From positions 491,819-555,818 of the forward strand of contig NZ_JAMXFD010000001.1 in NCBI RefSeq assembly GCF_025370875.1: a stretch of 64,000 nucleotides of DNA, in the 5' to 3' direction. This stretch comes from Laspinema palackyanum D2c. Lineage in GTDB: Bacteria > Cyanobacteriota > Cyanobacteriia > Cyanobacteriales > Laspinemataceae. A model generated the notes under the pieces. It made no database searches, was not told the DNA's origin, and was given only the letters and a program-made list of their open reading frames with translations. Of the stretch, positions 9,270-18,809 are shown piece after piece. Position 1 is the stretch's first letter. The number at the start of each line of letters is the position of its first letter. The position numbers and the translations under genes were made by a program.

Positions 9270-9560
9270 ACCGGCGGGGGATAAATCCCCCGCCTAATAG
9301 CTAAAGTCGGTTGAAACCGACTGAACGCCTTCTCCAGTAATGTTATTAGTCGGTTTTTAACCGACGTAGCGGCGCTCATAGAAGCGCTGCTACAGCCCCC
9401 CAACGTTTAAAACCCTATAGGTGTTGAGAATGGGACAAGATGTCTGTTGACAACCGATGAAACCCTTTTACCTTAATATTTTCAGTCGGTTTTAACCGAC
9501 TTTAGCTATTAGGCGGGGGATTTATCCCCCGCCGGTTGTTGCTAAAGTCGTTACTACAAA
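9270..9560. repeat. Second cluster of GGCGGGGG / AGTCGG palindromes
   Basis: Three elements of the left-edge family occur here: GGCGGGGGATAAATCCCCCGCC with GTCGGTTGAAACCGAC (about 9273-9325), AGTCGGTTTTTAACCGAC (about 9354-9372) next to GCGGCGCTCATAGAAGCGCTGC, and AGTCGGTTTTAACCGACT with GGCGGGGGATTTATCCCCCGCC (about 9484-9535). The end, AAAGTCGTTACTAC, resembles the array at 62.6 kb. No gene is seen between 9205 and 9604. Confidence 0.85.
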
Positions 9561-9604
9561 CTAAGAGGGAATCCGTTCAGAATGATGTTTCTACAAATCC
9601 GGCA

Positions 9605-10387
9605 TTAAGCATTGTCGGTTAACACCTCTTCAAAGGCAAAATCTGGGGCAGCCAGGACAAAAATTGTGGTGGGTAAACCGGCAGCGCGAGCTTGTAATTG
9701 TTCATAGTAATCCGTATAATTTTCGCGAGGGGTGGCCATGCCGAGGAAGACGAGATCCGTGTCTTGGGAAGACTCATGCAGAATCTCATTAAAGGATTGT
9801 CCATCAGCAACCAGAACTTCTGGAATGGCACCGATGCGTAATTGTTTTACCAAGGAGGCGATATTCGCTTCGGCAGACTCGGCAGCAGTGCGATCGGGGA
9901 CAACCAGTTTGAGATAGACTTGGGCATTTTGCCATTGGCTGCTGGTTCGGACTAAATAGGCCAAAATCAACATCAGACCGCCATTGGCTTGTAATCCACC
10001 CCACCACACATCAATCCGGCGACGTTTACCAAACCCCTTGTCGGCATTTTCCCGAAAGATAATCAGGTTCCGCTTGGCTTGGTGTAGGTTGGCGATCATG
10101 TCACAATAGCGATCGCGATGGGACGGTTCCTCACTATCTCCCAGTACAATGGTATTCGGCACTAAGGGTCCGAGTCCATAAATTTCTACTAAATTTTCCG
10201 CCCCAACAAAGGGGTCTGGGGCGGTAATTAATCTCACTAAGGCTTGAACTCCCCGCTTTTCTAAATAGTCCCGAATCGTGGCTTCCAGTTTGGTTTGTTG
10301 GGCCGTATCCCTAGACCCACTCGGGAGAACACTGGAAACCGTAATTAACCCGCGATTGTGAGTGAAGGCGGTGGCGAGTTCTATCAA
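9605..10387 (-). pseudogene. C-terminal part of an SLC12-type transporter, separated by an in-frame TGA
   Basis: 260 residues starting from a TTG at 10387 that match the cytoplasmic C-terminal domain of cation-chloride cotransporter (SLC12/APC) proteins (IELATAFTHNRGLITVSSVLP, then a universal-stress-protein-like fold). It is in the same frame as the upstream piece (10394-11833), separated only by TGA-TGG-AGT. The residues on both sides of the stop read GAPTR-stop-WSLIELA, which continues smoothly as one protein. A separate start at the TTG has no visible ribosome-binding site. The simplest reading is a single gene of about 743 residues broken by one nonsense change; readthrough or sequencing error are alternatives. 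Confidence 0.7.
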
Positions 10388-10393
10388 ACTCCA

Positions 10394-11833
10394 TCATCTT
10401 GTAGGTGCACCGGAAAGCACCAAAATGTGAGGTCGCCAGTTTTTGGTGTCCGGTTCATGGCTGAGGTTAAAAATCCCCGTCCGTACAACTTCCATCCACA
10501 GACCCCGGCGTACATCTCCCCAGGCGGATTCGAGTTCTCGACGTTCTAACCAGATATAAATTCCCAGGACGACAATTCCAGCAACCACGGTGGCGATCGC
10601 ATCAATCAGAATCATCACGGCGATACAACCGACGGCACCGAGGAGGGAAATCGCCCAATGGACCCGAAAGGTGGGGCGATAGGATGGACTTTGCAAAAAG
10701 CCTTCGATGCCTGCGGCTACATTTAACACCATGTAGGTGGTTAAAAAGAACATGGTGAGGACCGGGGCGATCGTATTCAAATCCCCAACCGCTACAGCGA
10801 GGGCAGCAATCCCCAGGGTGACGCAGGTGGCGATAAACGGCTCATCATCCGGTCCTCTTCCGTTCCCGAGTATCTTCAGACCAGAGGGTAAAATGCCATC
10901 CCTTGCTAGGGCTTGCAGGACCCGAGGTGCACCTAAAATACTCCCCAAGGCACTGGATAAAGTCGCCCCCCAGACTCCCAGGAGAATAGCCGGTCCCCAG
11001 AAGGCCATTTGTTGCATAATCAAGGGATTAGCAATCAGGGTACTGGCATCGGCCCGCATAGCGAGGAGGACTGGCAGTCCCATATAAATCACATAGCCGG
11101 TGCCTACAGCAGCGAGGGTGCCCACGGGAATAGAACGGGAAGGGTCGCGCAAGTCGCCGGACATTCCCACCCCCGCCATGATGCCGGTAACGGCTGGGAA
11201 GAAGACGGCGAAAACCACCCAGAAGGATTCGGAATTTTCCGGTTTAGCGCCCCATAGTTCGATGACGGTGTTCTCGACGGGACTGCCGAAGGCAAAGGAA
11301 ACCAGAGAGAGAACGATCGCCGCCATGATGAAATATTGGGCACGGATGGCGGTCCGGGCTGATTTCATGGCAAGCAGGGCCACAGCGAGGGTGGTGATTA
11401 GGGCGATCGCCCGTTGCATGGTTCTGAATTCCGGAAATGCCTCCACAACGCTTTCGGCAAACCCAATGGTGTATAGGGCGACAGAAAGTCCTTGGGCAAA
11501 ATACAGGGGAATACCCACGGCACCGCCAGTTTCAATTCCCAGGGACCGGCTGATCATGTAGTCGGCTCCCCCCACTCGCACGACGCGATCGGTGGCGATC
11601 GCAGAAATAGAGAGACCCGTGAAAAAGGTGATTGAGGTGGCGAGGGTGACAATAATTAAAGTGCCAATTAAGCCAACATTACCCACCACCCATCCAAATC
11701 TTAAATACATGATCACCCCGAGAATGGTCAAAATCGACGGGGTATAAACGCCGCCAAAAGTGCCCAAACCACCCGATACAGGAGGATTTACCGGGTCTGG
11801 GGACGGACGACGAAATAAGGAAAAGCTCGGCAT
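10394..11833 (-). CDS. N-terminal membrane part of an SLC12-type cation-chloride transporter (interrupted)
   Basis: 479 residues from the ATG at 11833. It opens with GTFGGVYTPSILTILGVIMYLRFG spread over the first transmembrane helix, the typical APC/SLC12 entry, and has about 12 hydrophobic helices. It ends at SGAPTR with TGA at 10394-10396, after which the same frame continues into a domain that belongs to the same family. Intact cyanobacterial relatives are about 740 residues with both parts. They are predicted to move K+, Na+ or amino acids with Cl- across the cytoplasmic membrane; the substrate cannot be read here. The truncated piece holds the whole transport domain and might still be made. 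Confidence 0.8.
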   Translation of the reverse strand: MPSFSLFRRPSPDPVNPPVSGGLGTFGGVYTPSILTILGVIMYLRFGWVVGNVGLIGTLIIVTLATSITFFTGLSISAIATDRVVRVGGADYMISRSLGIETGGAVGIPLYFAQGLSVALYTIGFAESVVEAFPEFRTMQRAIALITTLAVALLAMKSARTAIRAQYFIMAAIVLSLVSFAFGSPVENTVIELWGAKPENSESFWVVFAVFFPAVTGIMAGVGMSGDLRDPSRSIPVGTLAAVGTGYVIYMGLPVLLAMRADASTLIANPLIMQQMAFWGPAILLGVWGATLSSALGSILGAPRVLQALARDGILPSGLKILGNGRGPDDEPFIATCVTLGIAALAVAVGDLNTIAPVLTMFFLTTYMVLNVAAGIEGFLQSPSYRPTFRVHWAISLLGAVGCIAVMILIDAIATVVAGIVVLGIYIWLERRELESAWGDVRRGLWMEVVRTGIFNLSHEPDTKNWRPHILVLSGAPTR

Positions 11834-12081
11834 AAGGACTGATAATGGCAATAACTACATCCCACCTTAGACGATCGCCGCCCCAGAAGGCTCCTGAACC
11901 TTGGAGAGCGGGATCAAACAAAGGGAGCAAGGAAATGGGATGGATCAACGTTCCCTCTCATGAAGATAGATAGAACAACAGACCCGATTTCTCACCCTTG
12001 ATTCCAACTAATCCTCAAGATAGATATCAGTTGCATCCACCTACGTTTACCCTTACCCTTATGGTAAGGCAAATATTCGTC

Positions 12082-12087
12082 AAGGAG
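12082..12087 (+). promoter_or_regulatory. Shine-Dalgarno AAGGAG for the ferric-reductase-like gene
   Basis: AAGGAG lies 7 bases before the ATG at 12095 and fixes this start. A short CCTTACC/GGTAAGG hairpin precedes it at about 12050-12069. Confidence 0.8.
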
Positions 12088-12094
12088 ATTTAGA

Positions 12095-13432
12095 ATGCAA
12101 CGCCTACTGATGAGAAGTCCAGTAGCGGTAGCCGCGTTCTGGATTGCTTTATATATTGCGATCGCGCTTTTACCCTTGCTGGTGCTGATTTTGCACGCTC
12201 CTCCAGAAGCGAGAGATTTCTGGACAGAATTTTCCGTTGCCCTCGGGTTTATCGGACTGGCGATGATTGCCTTGCAGTTTGCCTTAACCGCCCGGATCCA
12301 TCACATCGAGTCTTCTTATGGCATTGATATCATCCTCCAGTTTCACCGCTACATTTCTCTCGTCGCCTTTACCCTGATTATTATCCATCCGTTAATTTTA
12401 TTTATTAACGAACCGGAGACCCTAGAACTGTTAAACGTTTTCCAAGCACCTTGGCGGGCGAGATTTGCGGTGACGGGCACCGTAGCGCTGATTATTCTGG
12501 TGATAACTTCCGTCTGGCGCAAGCGCCTGGGAATTCCCTATGAGGAATGGCGGATTGCTCATGGCATTTTAGCCGTCAGTGCCGTGGGTTTTGGGATCGC
12601 ACACGCTGTCGGCGTTGGCTATTACTTAAACTTCTTCTGGAAAATTGTGCTATGGAGTTCGGTCGGGGTTTTAGCCTTATTGTTATTAATCTATGTTCGC
12701 CTGGTTAAACCCTGGTTAATGACGCGAAAACTCTATCTTGTAGAAGAAGTCATCCCCCAACGCGGAGATGTTTGGACCTTGGCATTGAGACCCAGAGGTC
12801 ATGAAGGCATCACCTTTCATCCGGGACAATTTGCCTGGATTACCCTAGAAATTTCTCCCTTTCGGATGCGCGAACATCCCTTTTCCATGTCATCTTCTGG
12901 AGACCATGCCGAACGCTTAGAGTTTAGCATCAAGGCATTAGGAGATTTCACCAAAACTATTAAGGACGTGAAACCGGGGACGAAAGCCTTCCTCGATGGA
13001 CCTTATGGCACTTTTACCATTGACAAATATTGGGATACCGCTGGATTTGTTCTGGTGGCTGGAGGGATTGGGATTACACCCATGATGAGTATGTTGGTAA
13101 CCGCCTGTGAACGAAAAGATGACCGGCCTTTTTTGTTGATTTATGGGAGCAAAACCTGGGATGATATTACCTTTCGGGAAGAGTTAGAAGCACTTAAAGA
13201 CCAGTTAGACCTGACCATTGTCCATGTCTTGAGAGAACCCCCGGATGATTGGGAAGGGGAAACCGGCTATGTGGATAAAGAGCTTTTGGAAAAATATATG
13301 CCGACTCATGCCGGAAGTCGTCAGTATTTTATCTGTGCCTCACCGAAAATGATGGATGGGGTAGAAGCGGCATTTTACGAGCTAAATGTGCCCGTGACTC
13401 ATGTCCACATGGAGCATTTTAATTTAGTTTGA
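12095..13432 (+). CDS. Ferric reductase-like flavocytochrome (transmembrane haem plus FAD/NAD(P)H module)
   Basis: 445 residues. About six transmembrane helices (residues 10-205) include His84 and His98, 13 residues apart, and a second pair in WRIAHG...GIAHAVG, fitting two membrane haems as in ferric reductase and NADPH oxidase families. From about residue 215 a ferredoxin-reductase-type module follows, with FHPGQFAWI and REHPFSMSS for FAD and VAGGIGITPMMSML for the nicotinamide nucleotide. It would pass electrons from NAD(P)H across the membrane to a metal or oxygen; the acceptor is not determinable. It is divergent from the SLC12 gene and followed by a 43-residue ORF. Confidence 0.85.
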   Translation: MQRLLMRSPVAVAAFWIALYIAIALLPLLVLILHAPPEARDFWTEFSVALGFIGLAMIALQFALTARIHHIESSYGIDIILQFHRYISLVAFTLIIIHPLILFINEPETLELLNVFQAPWRARFAVTGTVALIILVITSVWRKRLGIPYEEWRIAHGILAVSAVGFGIAHAVGVGYYLNFFWKIVLWSSVGVLALLLLIYVRLVKPWLMTRKLYLVEEVIPQRGDVWTLALRPRGHEGITFHPGQFAWITLEISPFRMREHPFSMSSSGDHAERLEFSIKALGDFTKTIKDVKPGTKAFLDGPYGTFTIDKYWDTAGFVLVAGGIGITPMMSMLVTACERKDDRPFLLIYGSKTWDDITFREELEALKDQLDLTIVHVLREPPDDWEGETGYVDKELLEKYMPTHAGSRQYFICASPKMMDGVEAAFYELNVPVTHVHMEHFNLV

Positions 13433-13462
13433 TTTCCGGTTTCATTAAAATGAGGAGAGTCA

Positions 13463-13594
13463 ATGCGTTATAGTATCATGCTGCAAATTGTGGCAATTAT
13501 TACGGTGATTTTGTTAGCCAATGCTGCGTTATTTGCCTGGTTACAAAACCGCCCGGGTCCCTCGCGGCAAACCACAGGGGCTGTGGTTAAATAG
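13463..13594 (+). CDS. 43-residue single-pass membrane protein
   Basis: ATG at 13463 is preceded by GAGGAG at 13452-13457, a strong ribosome-binding site. The product starts MRYSIMLQIVAIITVILLAN, one transmembrane helix, followed by a short polar tail ending in AVVK. It starts 30 bases after the ferric-reductase-like gene stop and would be co-transcribed. No family is recognised. It could be a small subunit or stabiliser of the oxidoreductase, by position only. Confidence 0.6.
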   Translation: MRYSIMLQIVAIITVILLANAALFAWLQNRPGPSRQTTGAVVK

Positions 13595-13690
13595 GGGAGC
13601 CAATGTTGAGCCACTGAAATTGTTTGGAGTCAGAGGTGAACCGGGTTAGCCTATCCTCCTTTTCACTCCCCTCAGCCTCCGGTGAAAAGT

Positions 13691-15034
13691 CTATTCTAGG
13701 CGTGAGAGTAGGCTTGTTTTTAACGGTAAGGGTAAGGATTTTGAGGTTGAGTGGGTGGGGAGGGTAATGGTTAAAGTTGTACCCACGCCGACGGTGCTCT
13801 CCACGGAGATTTCCCCACCGAGCAAGTCTACGGATTTTTTAGCGATCGCCAATCCTAAACCCGACCCGGGAATATCCCCGATATTATTCCCTCGATAAAA
13901 GATGTTAAACAGGTGAGGGAGATCCTCGGGTAAAATTCCTAAGCCTTGGTCGCAAAATTTCAAAATAATCTGGGTATTTTCACACTGTAAAAAAACGTTT
14001 ATTTGGCTAAATTCTTGAGTGAATTTAAAACAGTTTGATAAGATATTCCGAAAAATATGTATGAGCAATTTGGTATTGGTAAAAACCGAGAAACAGTCTC
14101 CACTGGCATGAAAATTTATCGAGCGCTCTCCCGGCTTATATAGGTCTTTGTAGTCTTCTATCAGCTTCCAACAAAACTTTTCTAAATCGACTTGAGAAAA
14201 ATGAGGTTCACAGGAAGATTTGTCTCCATTAAAAATTAAAACCTCATCTAAAAGCACAGTCATTTGTTTAAGGGTTCCCCGAATTCTTTCAAAAAGTGGA
14301 TTTATTTTAGATTGCTTTACTCCGTCACTATATCGCTCTAGGAGTTGGGTGCATAGATGAATCGTATTCAAGGGGGTGCGAAAATCATGGGAAAGGATTT
14401 GAATAAATCGAGACTTAACGAGATGTAATTCCTGTTGTACGGCAAGCTCTTGGCGAGTTTTTTCCGCTTCTTTTAAATCGCTAATATTGCGAATTAACCA
14501 GCGAAAGCCAATGGGATTTCCCGGGATGTCCTGAACTGGAGAAACAGAAATTGCAGCGGGAAATGACTCGCGATCGCGCGGGAGCATTTGCACTTCCCAT
14601 TCCGTTAAGGGTCCCACAGTTCTGAGTTGCTCTAGTTGGCTGCGAAAGGCACTCCGTTCTTCTAGGATCACAAAAACTGCCAGGGGTTTATCTATCAGAA
14701 AGGGGCGACGCACATTAAATAACTGTTCGGCTGCCGCATTCGCTTCTTCAATCACCCCAACTGCATTGGTCACCAAATAAGCTTCCGGTGCTCCTTCAAA
14801 TAACTTTTGATAGCGCTCCCGCTCTATTTCTACTTGTCCACGAGTCGAGAGCAGTTGTTGATTTTGCTCTTGAAGCTCCTCTGTCGCAACGTGCAGTTCT
14901 TCCAATGCCGTTGAGAGTTCGCCAAACACCTGTTCTAACAAGTCGGGTGGACGTAAGGAAAACTCCTGAGCGAGTAGTTGCATCTGCTCTAAACGCTCTC
15001 TAGCCTGTTCAACCTGCCCCGTTAAAATTTCCAT
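13691..15034 (-). CDS. PAS-domain sensor histidine kinase
   Basis: 447 residues, cytoplasmic. An N-terminal coiled coil (residues 1-75) precedes a PAS domain (about 75-190), then HisKA with phospho-acceptor His216 in the motif ILSHDFRTPLN, and HATPase_c with an N box (FRNILSNCFKF), GLGI and GSGLGLAI G boxes. No transmembrane segment or receiver domain is present. The cognate regulator is not adjacent. It lies 199 bases downstream of the CheR-PAS gene on the same strand, and both share EEL-rich coiled coils, so they may work in one signalling route. The signal is unknown. Confidence 0.88.
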   Translation of the reverse strand: MEILTGQVEQARERLEQMQLLAQEFSLRPPDLLEQVFGELSTALEELHVATEELQEQNQQLLSTRGQVEIERERYQKLFEGAPEAYLVTNAVGVIEEANAAAEQLFNVRRPFLIDKPLAVFVILEERSAFRSQLEQLRTVGPLTEWEVQMLPRDRESFPAAISVSPVQDIPGNPIGFRWLIRNISDLKEAEKTRQELAVQQELHLVKSRFIQILSHDFRTPLNTIHLCTQLLERYSDGVKQSKINPLFERIRGTLKQMTVLLDEVLIFNGDKSSCEPHFSQVDLEKFCWKLIEDYKDLYKPGERSINFHASGDCFSVFTNTKLLIHIFRNILSNCFKFTQEFSQINVFLQCENTQIILKFCDQGLGILPEDLPHLFNIFYRGNNIGDIPGSGLGLAIAKKSVDLLGGEISVESTVGVGTTLTITLPTHSTSKSLPLPLKTSLLSRLE

Positions 15035-15233
15035 CTTATTTCTCCTTACCGTTTCAGTCTAACTTTAGGATAGTCGCTAATTGCAGATTGCATCCACCGA
15101 ACCGAAAAAAAAATTTAAAAACTCAAGGGGGGAGTTCAGTGGGGACTCCCGGTTTATCCGGTAATTATTTTAGGGAAATCCAGGCCCAAATCTCAGGGGA
15201 TAGAAGAGACCCGGTTCAAGAAAACAGACCCGG

Positions 15234-17093
15234 TTAAACTTCCTTGATGAACAGAATCACCCCATGAGGTTCTTTGCTCCCATCTTTGAGCGGATTAAAA
15301 CTCAGGCGGCACTGAATCAAGTCACTTTGACTATTTAACACATTGATGAGGATTTCTTGACCCGGGTGTGTTCCACTCAAGCATTGATAAAGGGGTTCGC
15401 GCAGACGTTCCACGGGCAAGCCAATATCCAAACCAAAGAGAGATTTATTCTGCACTTCATCAGATTTCGGTCCCCAGAGCTTTTGGGCCGCTTCGTTCCA
15501 AGTTTGAATTTGAAATTGACGGTCTACCACAATCACCGCTGATTGCAGACTGGCAAAAATAGACTCTAAAAAAGCATTACCTTGATTCAGTTCTATCGTT
15601 TTTCGCCCGAGTTCATCATTGATGGTTTGCAGTTCCTCATTGATGGATTGAAGTTCTTCATTGGTCGTCTCCAACTCTTCATTGGTAGACTGGAGTTCTT
15701 CGTTGGTCGTCTCCAATTCTTCATGGCTGGACTGGAGTTCTTCGTGGGTCGTCTCCAGTTCATCCTTCCTAGACTGGAGTTGCTCATTCACCGTTTCGAG
15801 TTCCTGCTTAGACCGTTCGAGTTGCTCTTGTAGCTGGTGATACCGAGTAACTTCGTTAAACGTGATACTCACGCCGAGGGGATTCCTGGGATTTTCCTGT
15901 AAGAGAGAGAGTTCGATATCCAAATACTGAATGCTGCCATCGCTCTTAGTGCGAATTACATCGCTAAAGAGAATCGAGTTACCTTCTTTGTAAACCCGTT
16001 TAATCGGCGATCGCAACTCCAAGGGACGGTAAGAAATTTCTAAATCTTGGAAGGGTCGTCCCAGGTCCAGGCTATCAATGTCAAAATGGGACCGAGCTAA
16101 CTGATTGGCTAGGACGAGATTGCTCTGAGAGTCCACTACAATTTGCGCCACGGGCATGGCATCAAAAGCCTCTTCCAACAGCCGGATATTTAAAGCCGAA
16201 CGCATTCCGGCTTCTTCTTTTTTACTCTGCGCTAAGATTAAGAGGCGCTCACGCCGGTCCATTTTTCGCACTTTCTGAAAGATCCGGTGCTGTAAGTTTG
16301 AGGGACTAAACAGATCGGAGTGAGTGAGTAGCATTTCGGCTTTACCTAAAAATAAACAGCCCGTGTCTTTGAGAGCAAAATGAAAGCGAGCCAAAATCTG
16401 CTTTTGGGTTTCCGCATTAAAATACATCAGGGTGTTGCGGCATACCAGCAAATCTATGCGAGAAATGGGAGCATCGTGAATCAAGTCATGACGACCAAAA
16501 ATCACCACCTGACGGAGCTCCCTATCCACTGCGAAGCGATCGCCCACCTGCTTAAAGTATCGCTGCTGGAACTCCTTTGAGATGGACTCGATGTCTTTGG
16601 CTTTATAGCTGGCATTCCGTGCCTGTGCCAAAGCCTCCTCATCTACATCGGTGGCGTAAATTTTCACCCGGCGCAGACACTCTTCCATGCCGAGGACTTC
16701 TGCCAGTAAAATAGCCAAAGTGTAGGCTTCTTCTCCCGAGGCACAACCAGCAGTCCAGAAGCGCAGAGGTTCATCCGGGGATTTGTGTTTGATAATCTGC
16801 GGCAGGGTATGGGTGGCTAACTGTTCCCATGCCGTGAGATCTCGAAAAAAGCTAGTAACGTTAATTAATATGGTGTTAAATAAGGCGGGGAATTCTTCGG
16901 GGTGAGCTTGCAGGTACTCCAGATAATCCCCAAAGTTGTCAATGTGATGCACCTGCATTCGCTTGGTGACTCGACGCTGGAGGGAGGAACGCTTATATCC
17001 AACAAAATCAAAGCCTCGCGATCGGCGCAGATACTCTAGAAGTGTTTCAAAGATGGAAGTCTGATCAGTTGCAGTCATTGTTGCTTGGGTCAT
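15234..17093 (-). CDS. CheR-type methyltransferase with PAS domains and ETTNEELQS coiled coil
   Basis: 619 residues. Residues 12-65 match the CheR N-terminal helical domain, and 75-280 the SAM-dependent methyltransferase (GCASGEEAYT at 116-125 for SAM, LVCRNTLMYF later). Two PAS-like domains (about 300-415 and 510-619) flank a coiled coil built from repeated E-T-T-N-E-E-L-Q-S units (about 15582-15833 in DNA). This is the common CheB-CheR-PAS-HK architecture without the CheB methylesterase at the front and without a kinase at the end; the kinase next door may replace the latter. The substrate may not be a chemoreceptor, because none is seen nearby. Confidence 0.88.
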   Translation of the reverse strand: MTQATMTATDQTSIFETLLEYLRRSRGFDFVGYKRSSLQRRVTKRMQVHHIDNFGDYLEYLQAHPEEFPALFNTILINVTSFFRDLTAWEQLATHTLPQIIKHKSPDEPLRFWTAGCASGEEAYTLAILLAEVLGMEECLRRVKIYATDVDEEALAQARNASYKAKDIESISKEFQQRYFKQVGDRFAVDRELRQVVIFGRHDLIHDAPISRIDLLVCRNTLMYFNAETQKQILARFHFALKDTGCLFLGKAEMLLTHSDLFSPSNLQHRIFQKVRKMDRRERLLILAQSKKEEAGMRSALNIRLLEEAFDAMPVAQIVVDSQSNLVLANQLARSHFDIDSLDLGRPFQDLEISYRPLELRSPIKRVYKEGNSILFSDVIRTKSDGSIQYLDIELSLLQENPRNPLGVSITFNEVTRYHQLQEQLERSKQELETVNEQLQSRKDELETTHEELQSSHEELETTNEELQSTNEELETTNEELQSINEELQTINDELGRKTIELNQGNAFLESIFASLQSAVIVVDRQFQIQTWNEAAQKLWGPKSDEVQNKSLFGLDIGLPVERLREPLYQCLSGTHPGQEILINVLNSQSDLIQCRLSFNPLKDGSKEPHGVILFIKEV

Positions 17094-17652
17094 GAGGACG
17101 CAGTTAAGAGAGAATAGGAGAGAATCAGCGAAAGTCAGTTAGCATTGCAGTCGAGACTTTATGTTTTCTCATAAAAGTTACGGGTGCAATAGCGGATCTT
17201 ACCGATTTCTGTAGATTTTAAGGTTGCCCCTGCTCGCCTGCGCTGGCACTGCTGTGGCTCAAAATCTCCGATAGTCTATTGGGAAGTGTATTCCTATTGT
17301 TAATTGAAATAGGGTCCGATGAACACCGGGGGTAGGATAGTCCGCAGCTAGGTGCCCAAGTATTCGGTTGGAAAGAATGAGCCCACCTCGGAAAATAGGG
17401 AGAGTTACAGTATCAAAAGCCGACGGATTAACAAGGGGCGATCGCATTGGCTCTCTCCCGGAGAGATTAGGGCCTTATTACGTTGATTAATACCTCTAAT
17501 TAGGTAGAAGATTGAAGAAATTTTAAGGTAATAGGGTTCAGGTCAGTCCTGATTACCTTTATCCTTCAATCATACCACCATTTAGTCGGTTGGGACGAGA
17601 TGGATTTTATCCTTTAAAATTTAAGAGATAAGTCCTCAAAATTCTCAAAGCA
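17094..17652. other. Intergenic region between cheR-like gene and sipA
   Basis: No gene is supported. A 62-codon minus-strand frame at 17259-17447 has no family-like sequence or ribosome-binding site. A weak hairpin (AAGGTAAT ... ATTACCTT, about 17524-17562) lies upstream of sipA. The region should contain divergent promoters for the flanking genes, but none is unmistakable. Confidence 0.5.
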
Positions 17653-17913
17653 ATGTCAAAAGAATTTACCCTGGGCGATCGCGTCCGGGTTGTCGCTTTA
17701 CCCGCCTACCTGAAAACCGCAGAACCCATCCCCATGCTCCGTCCACCCAACGCCGTCAGCCTGGGGGAAGAAGGGACGATTTTCGATCGCAAACCCGGCG
17801 GATATTGGAGCGTCCGCTTTAAAAAAGGGGCATTTCTCATCGAAAGCCACTATATTGAACCCATACAAGATACCGTCGAAACCTCTCAGGAAGGAACCGC
17901 AGAAAACGAATGA
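17653..17913 (+). CDS. sipA: SipA-like regulatory protein (DUF3148)
   Basis: An 86-residue SH3-like protein typical of cyanobacteria: KEFTLGDRVRVVALPAYLKT, then MLRPPNAV, GEEGTI and GGYWSVRFKKGAFL. These are the conserved blocks I recall for DUF3148/SipA. In model cyanobacteria SipA binds the sensor kinase NblS/Hik33 and modulates its autophosphorylation in high-light and nutrient-stress signalling. The C-terminal 12 residues are acidic and polar. Its stop overlaps the start of the lipid kinase gene (ATGA at 17910-17913), so the two are translationally coupled. NblS itself is not in the window. Confidence 0.75.
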   Translation: MSKEFTLGDRVRVVALPAYLKTAEPIPMLRPPNAVSLGEEGTIFDRKPGGYWSVRFKKGAFLIESHYIEPIQDTVETSQEGTAENE

Positions 17914-18809
17914 GCACCCGTTCAGCTTGCTTAATTTTTAATCCCTGTTCTGGAAAAGGCAATCCCGAGGCCGAACTCAAACAGATTTTCTCACTTTTAG
18001 AACCAGAAATTACCCTGGATATCCGCTATACGGAACCCGATTTAGACCCGAGTCAACTGGCTCATGAGGCAGTCGCCCGAGGGGTTGATTTAGTGATTGC
18101 CTCCGGTGGCGATGGCACGGTTTCTGCAGTCGCTGAAGCCTTAATTACGACAGAAATTCCCCTAGGGGTGATCCCCAGAGGGACTGCCAATGCTTTTTCT
18201 GTTGCCTTGGGAATTCCCACCAATATACCCGGTGCCTGTCAGACGATTTTATCTGGACTAATCCGGGCGATCGATGGCGCAACTTGTAACGGGAAACCCT
18301 GCATTTTGCTCACCGGAATTGGATGGGAAGCCGAAACCGTCGAACAAGCCGATCGCGAGGCCAAAAATTGGTTTGGCGCAATGGCATATTTAGTCGCGGG
18401 AATCGAAAAACTCTGGGATATTCAGTCCTTTGATGTCGAGCTGGAAATGGATGGAGAAATCAGCAGACTGCGGGCGATCGCTGTCACCGTTGCCAATGCT
18501 GCACCCGCCACCTCAGTCCTGGCCCAAGGACCCGGAGGTGTCATCCCCGATGATGGATTGCTCGATGTCACGATTCTATCGACCCAGACCGAAATGAGTA
18601 CCTTGGGAGCGGTTTCTAGCTTGATGACAGGCGCATTACGGGGAGTCGCTTCTCAACACAATGATGTCCTATACCTGCGGACAAATCGCATCAAAGTCAC
18701 CACCAATCCTCCCCAAAAAGTGACCGTGGATGGGGAACTCAGAGGGACTACACCTGTAGAAATTGAATGCGTTCCCCTGAGTTTAAATGTCATGGTTCCG
18801 GATATCTAG
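17910..18809 (+). CDS. YegS/DAGK-family lipid kinase
   Basis: 299 residues of the diacylglycerol-kinase catalytic family. It begins LIFNPCSGKGNPE (NPxSG motif), has the nucleotide-binding GGDGT at residues 66-70 and IPRGTANAFS near 87-96, and ends with the beta-sandwich domain including VDGELRGTTP. It would phosphorylate a lipid headgroup or acyl-glycerol using ATP at the membrane surface; the true substrate of such paralogues is often unknown. It overlaps sipA by 4 bases. Confidence 0.88.
   Translation: MSTRSACLIFNPCSGKGNPEAELKQIFSLLEPEITLDIRYTEPDLDPSQLAHEAVARGVDLVIASGGDGTVSAVAEALITTEIPLGVIPRGTANAFSVALGIPTNIPGACQTILSGLIRAIDGATCNGKPCILLTGIGWEAETVEQADREAKNWFGAMAYLVAGIEKLWDIQSFDVELEMDGEISRLRAIAVTVANAAPATSVLAQGPGGVIPDDGLLDVTILSTQTEMSTLGAVSSLMTGALRGVASQHNDVLYLRTNRIKVTTNPPQKVTVDGELRGTTPVEIECVPLSLNVMVPDI

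Noticed and set aside
17259-17447. 62-codon minus-strand frame upstream of sipA
   Set aside because: No ribosome-binding site and no recognisable motif.
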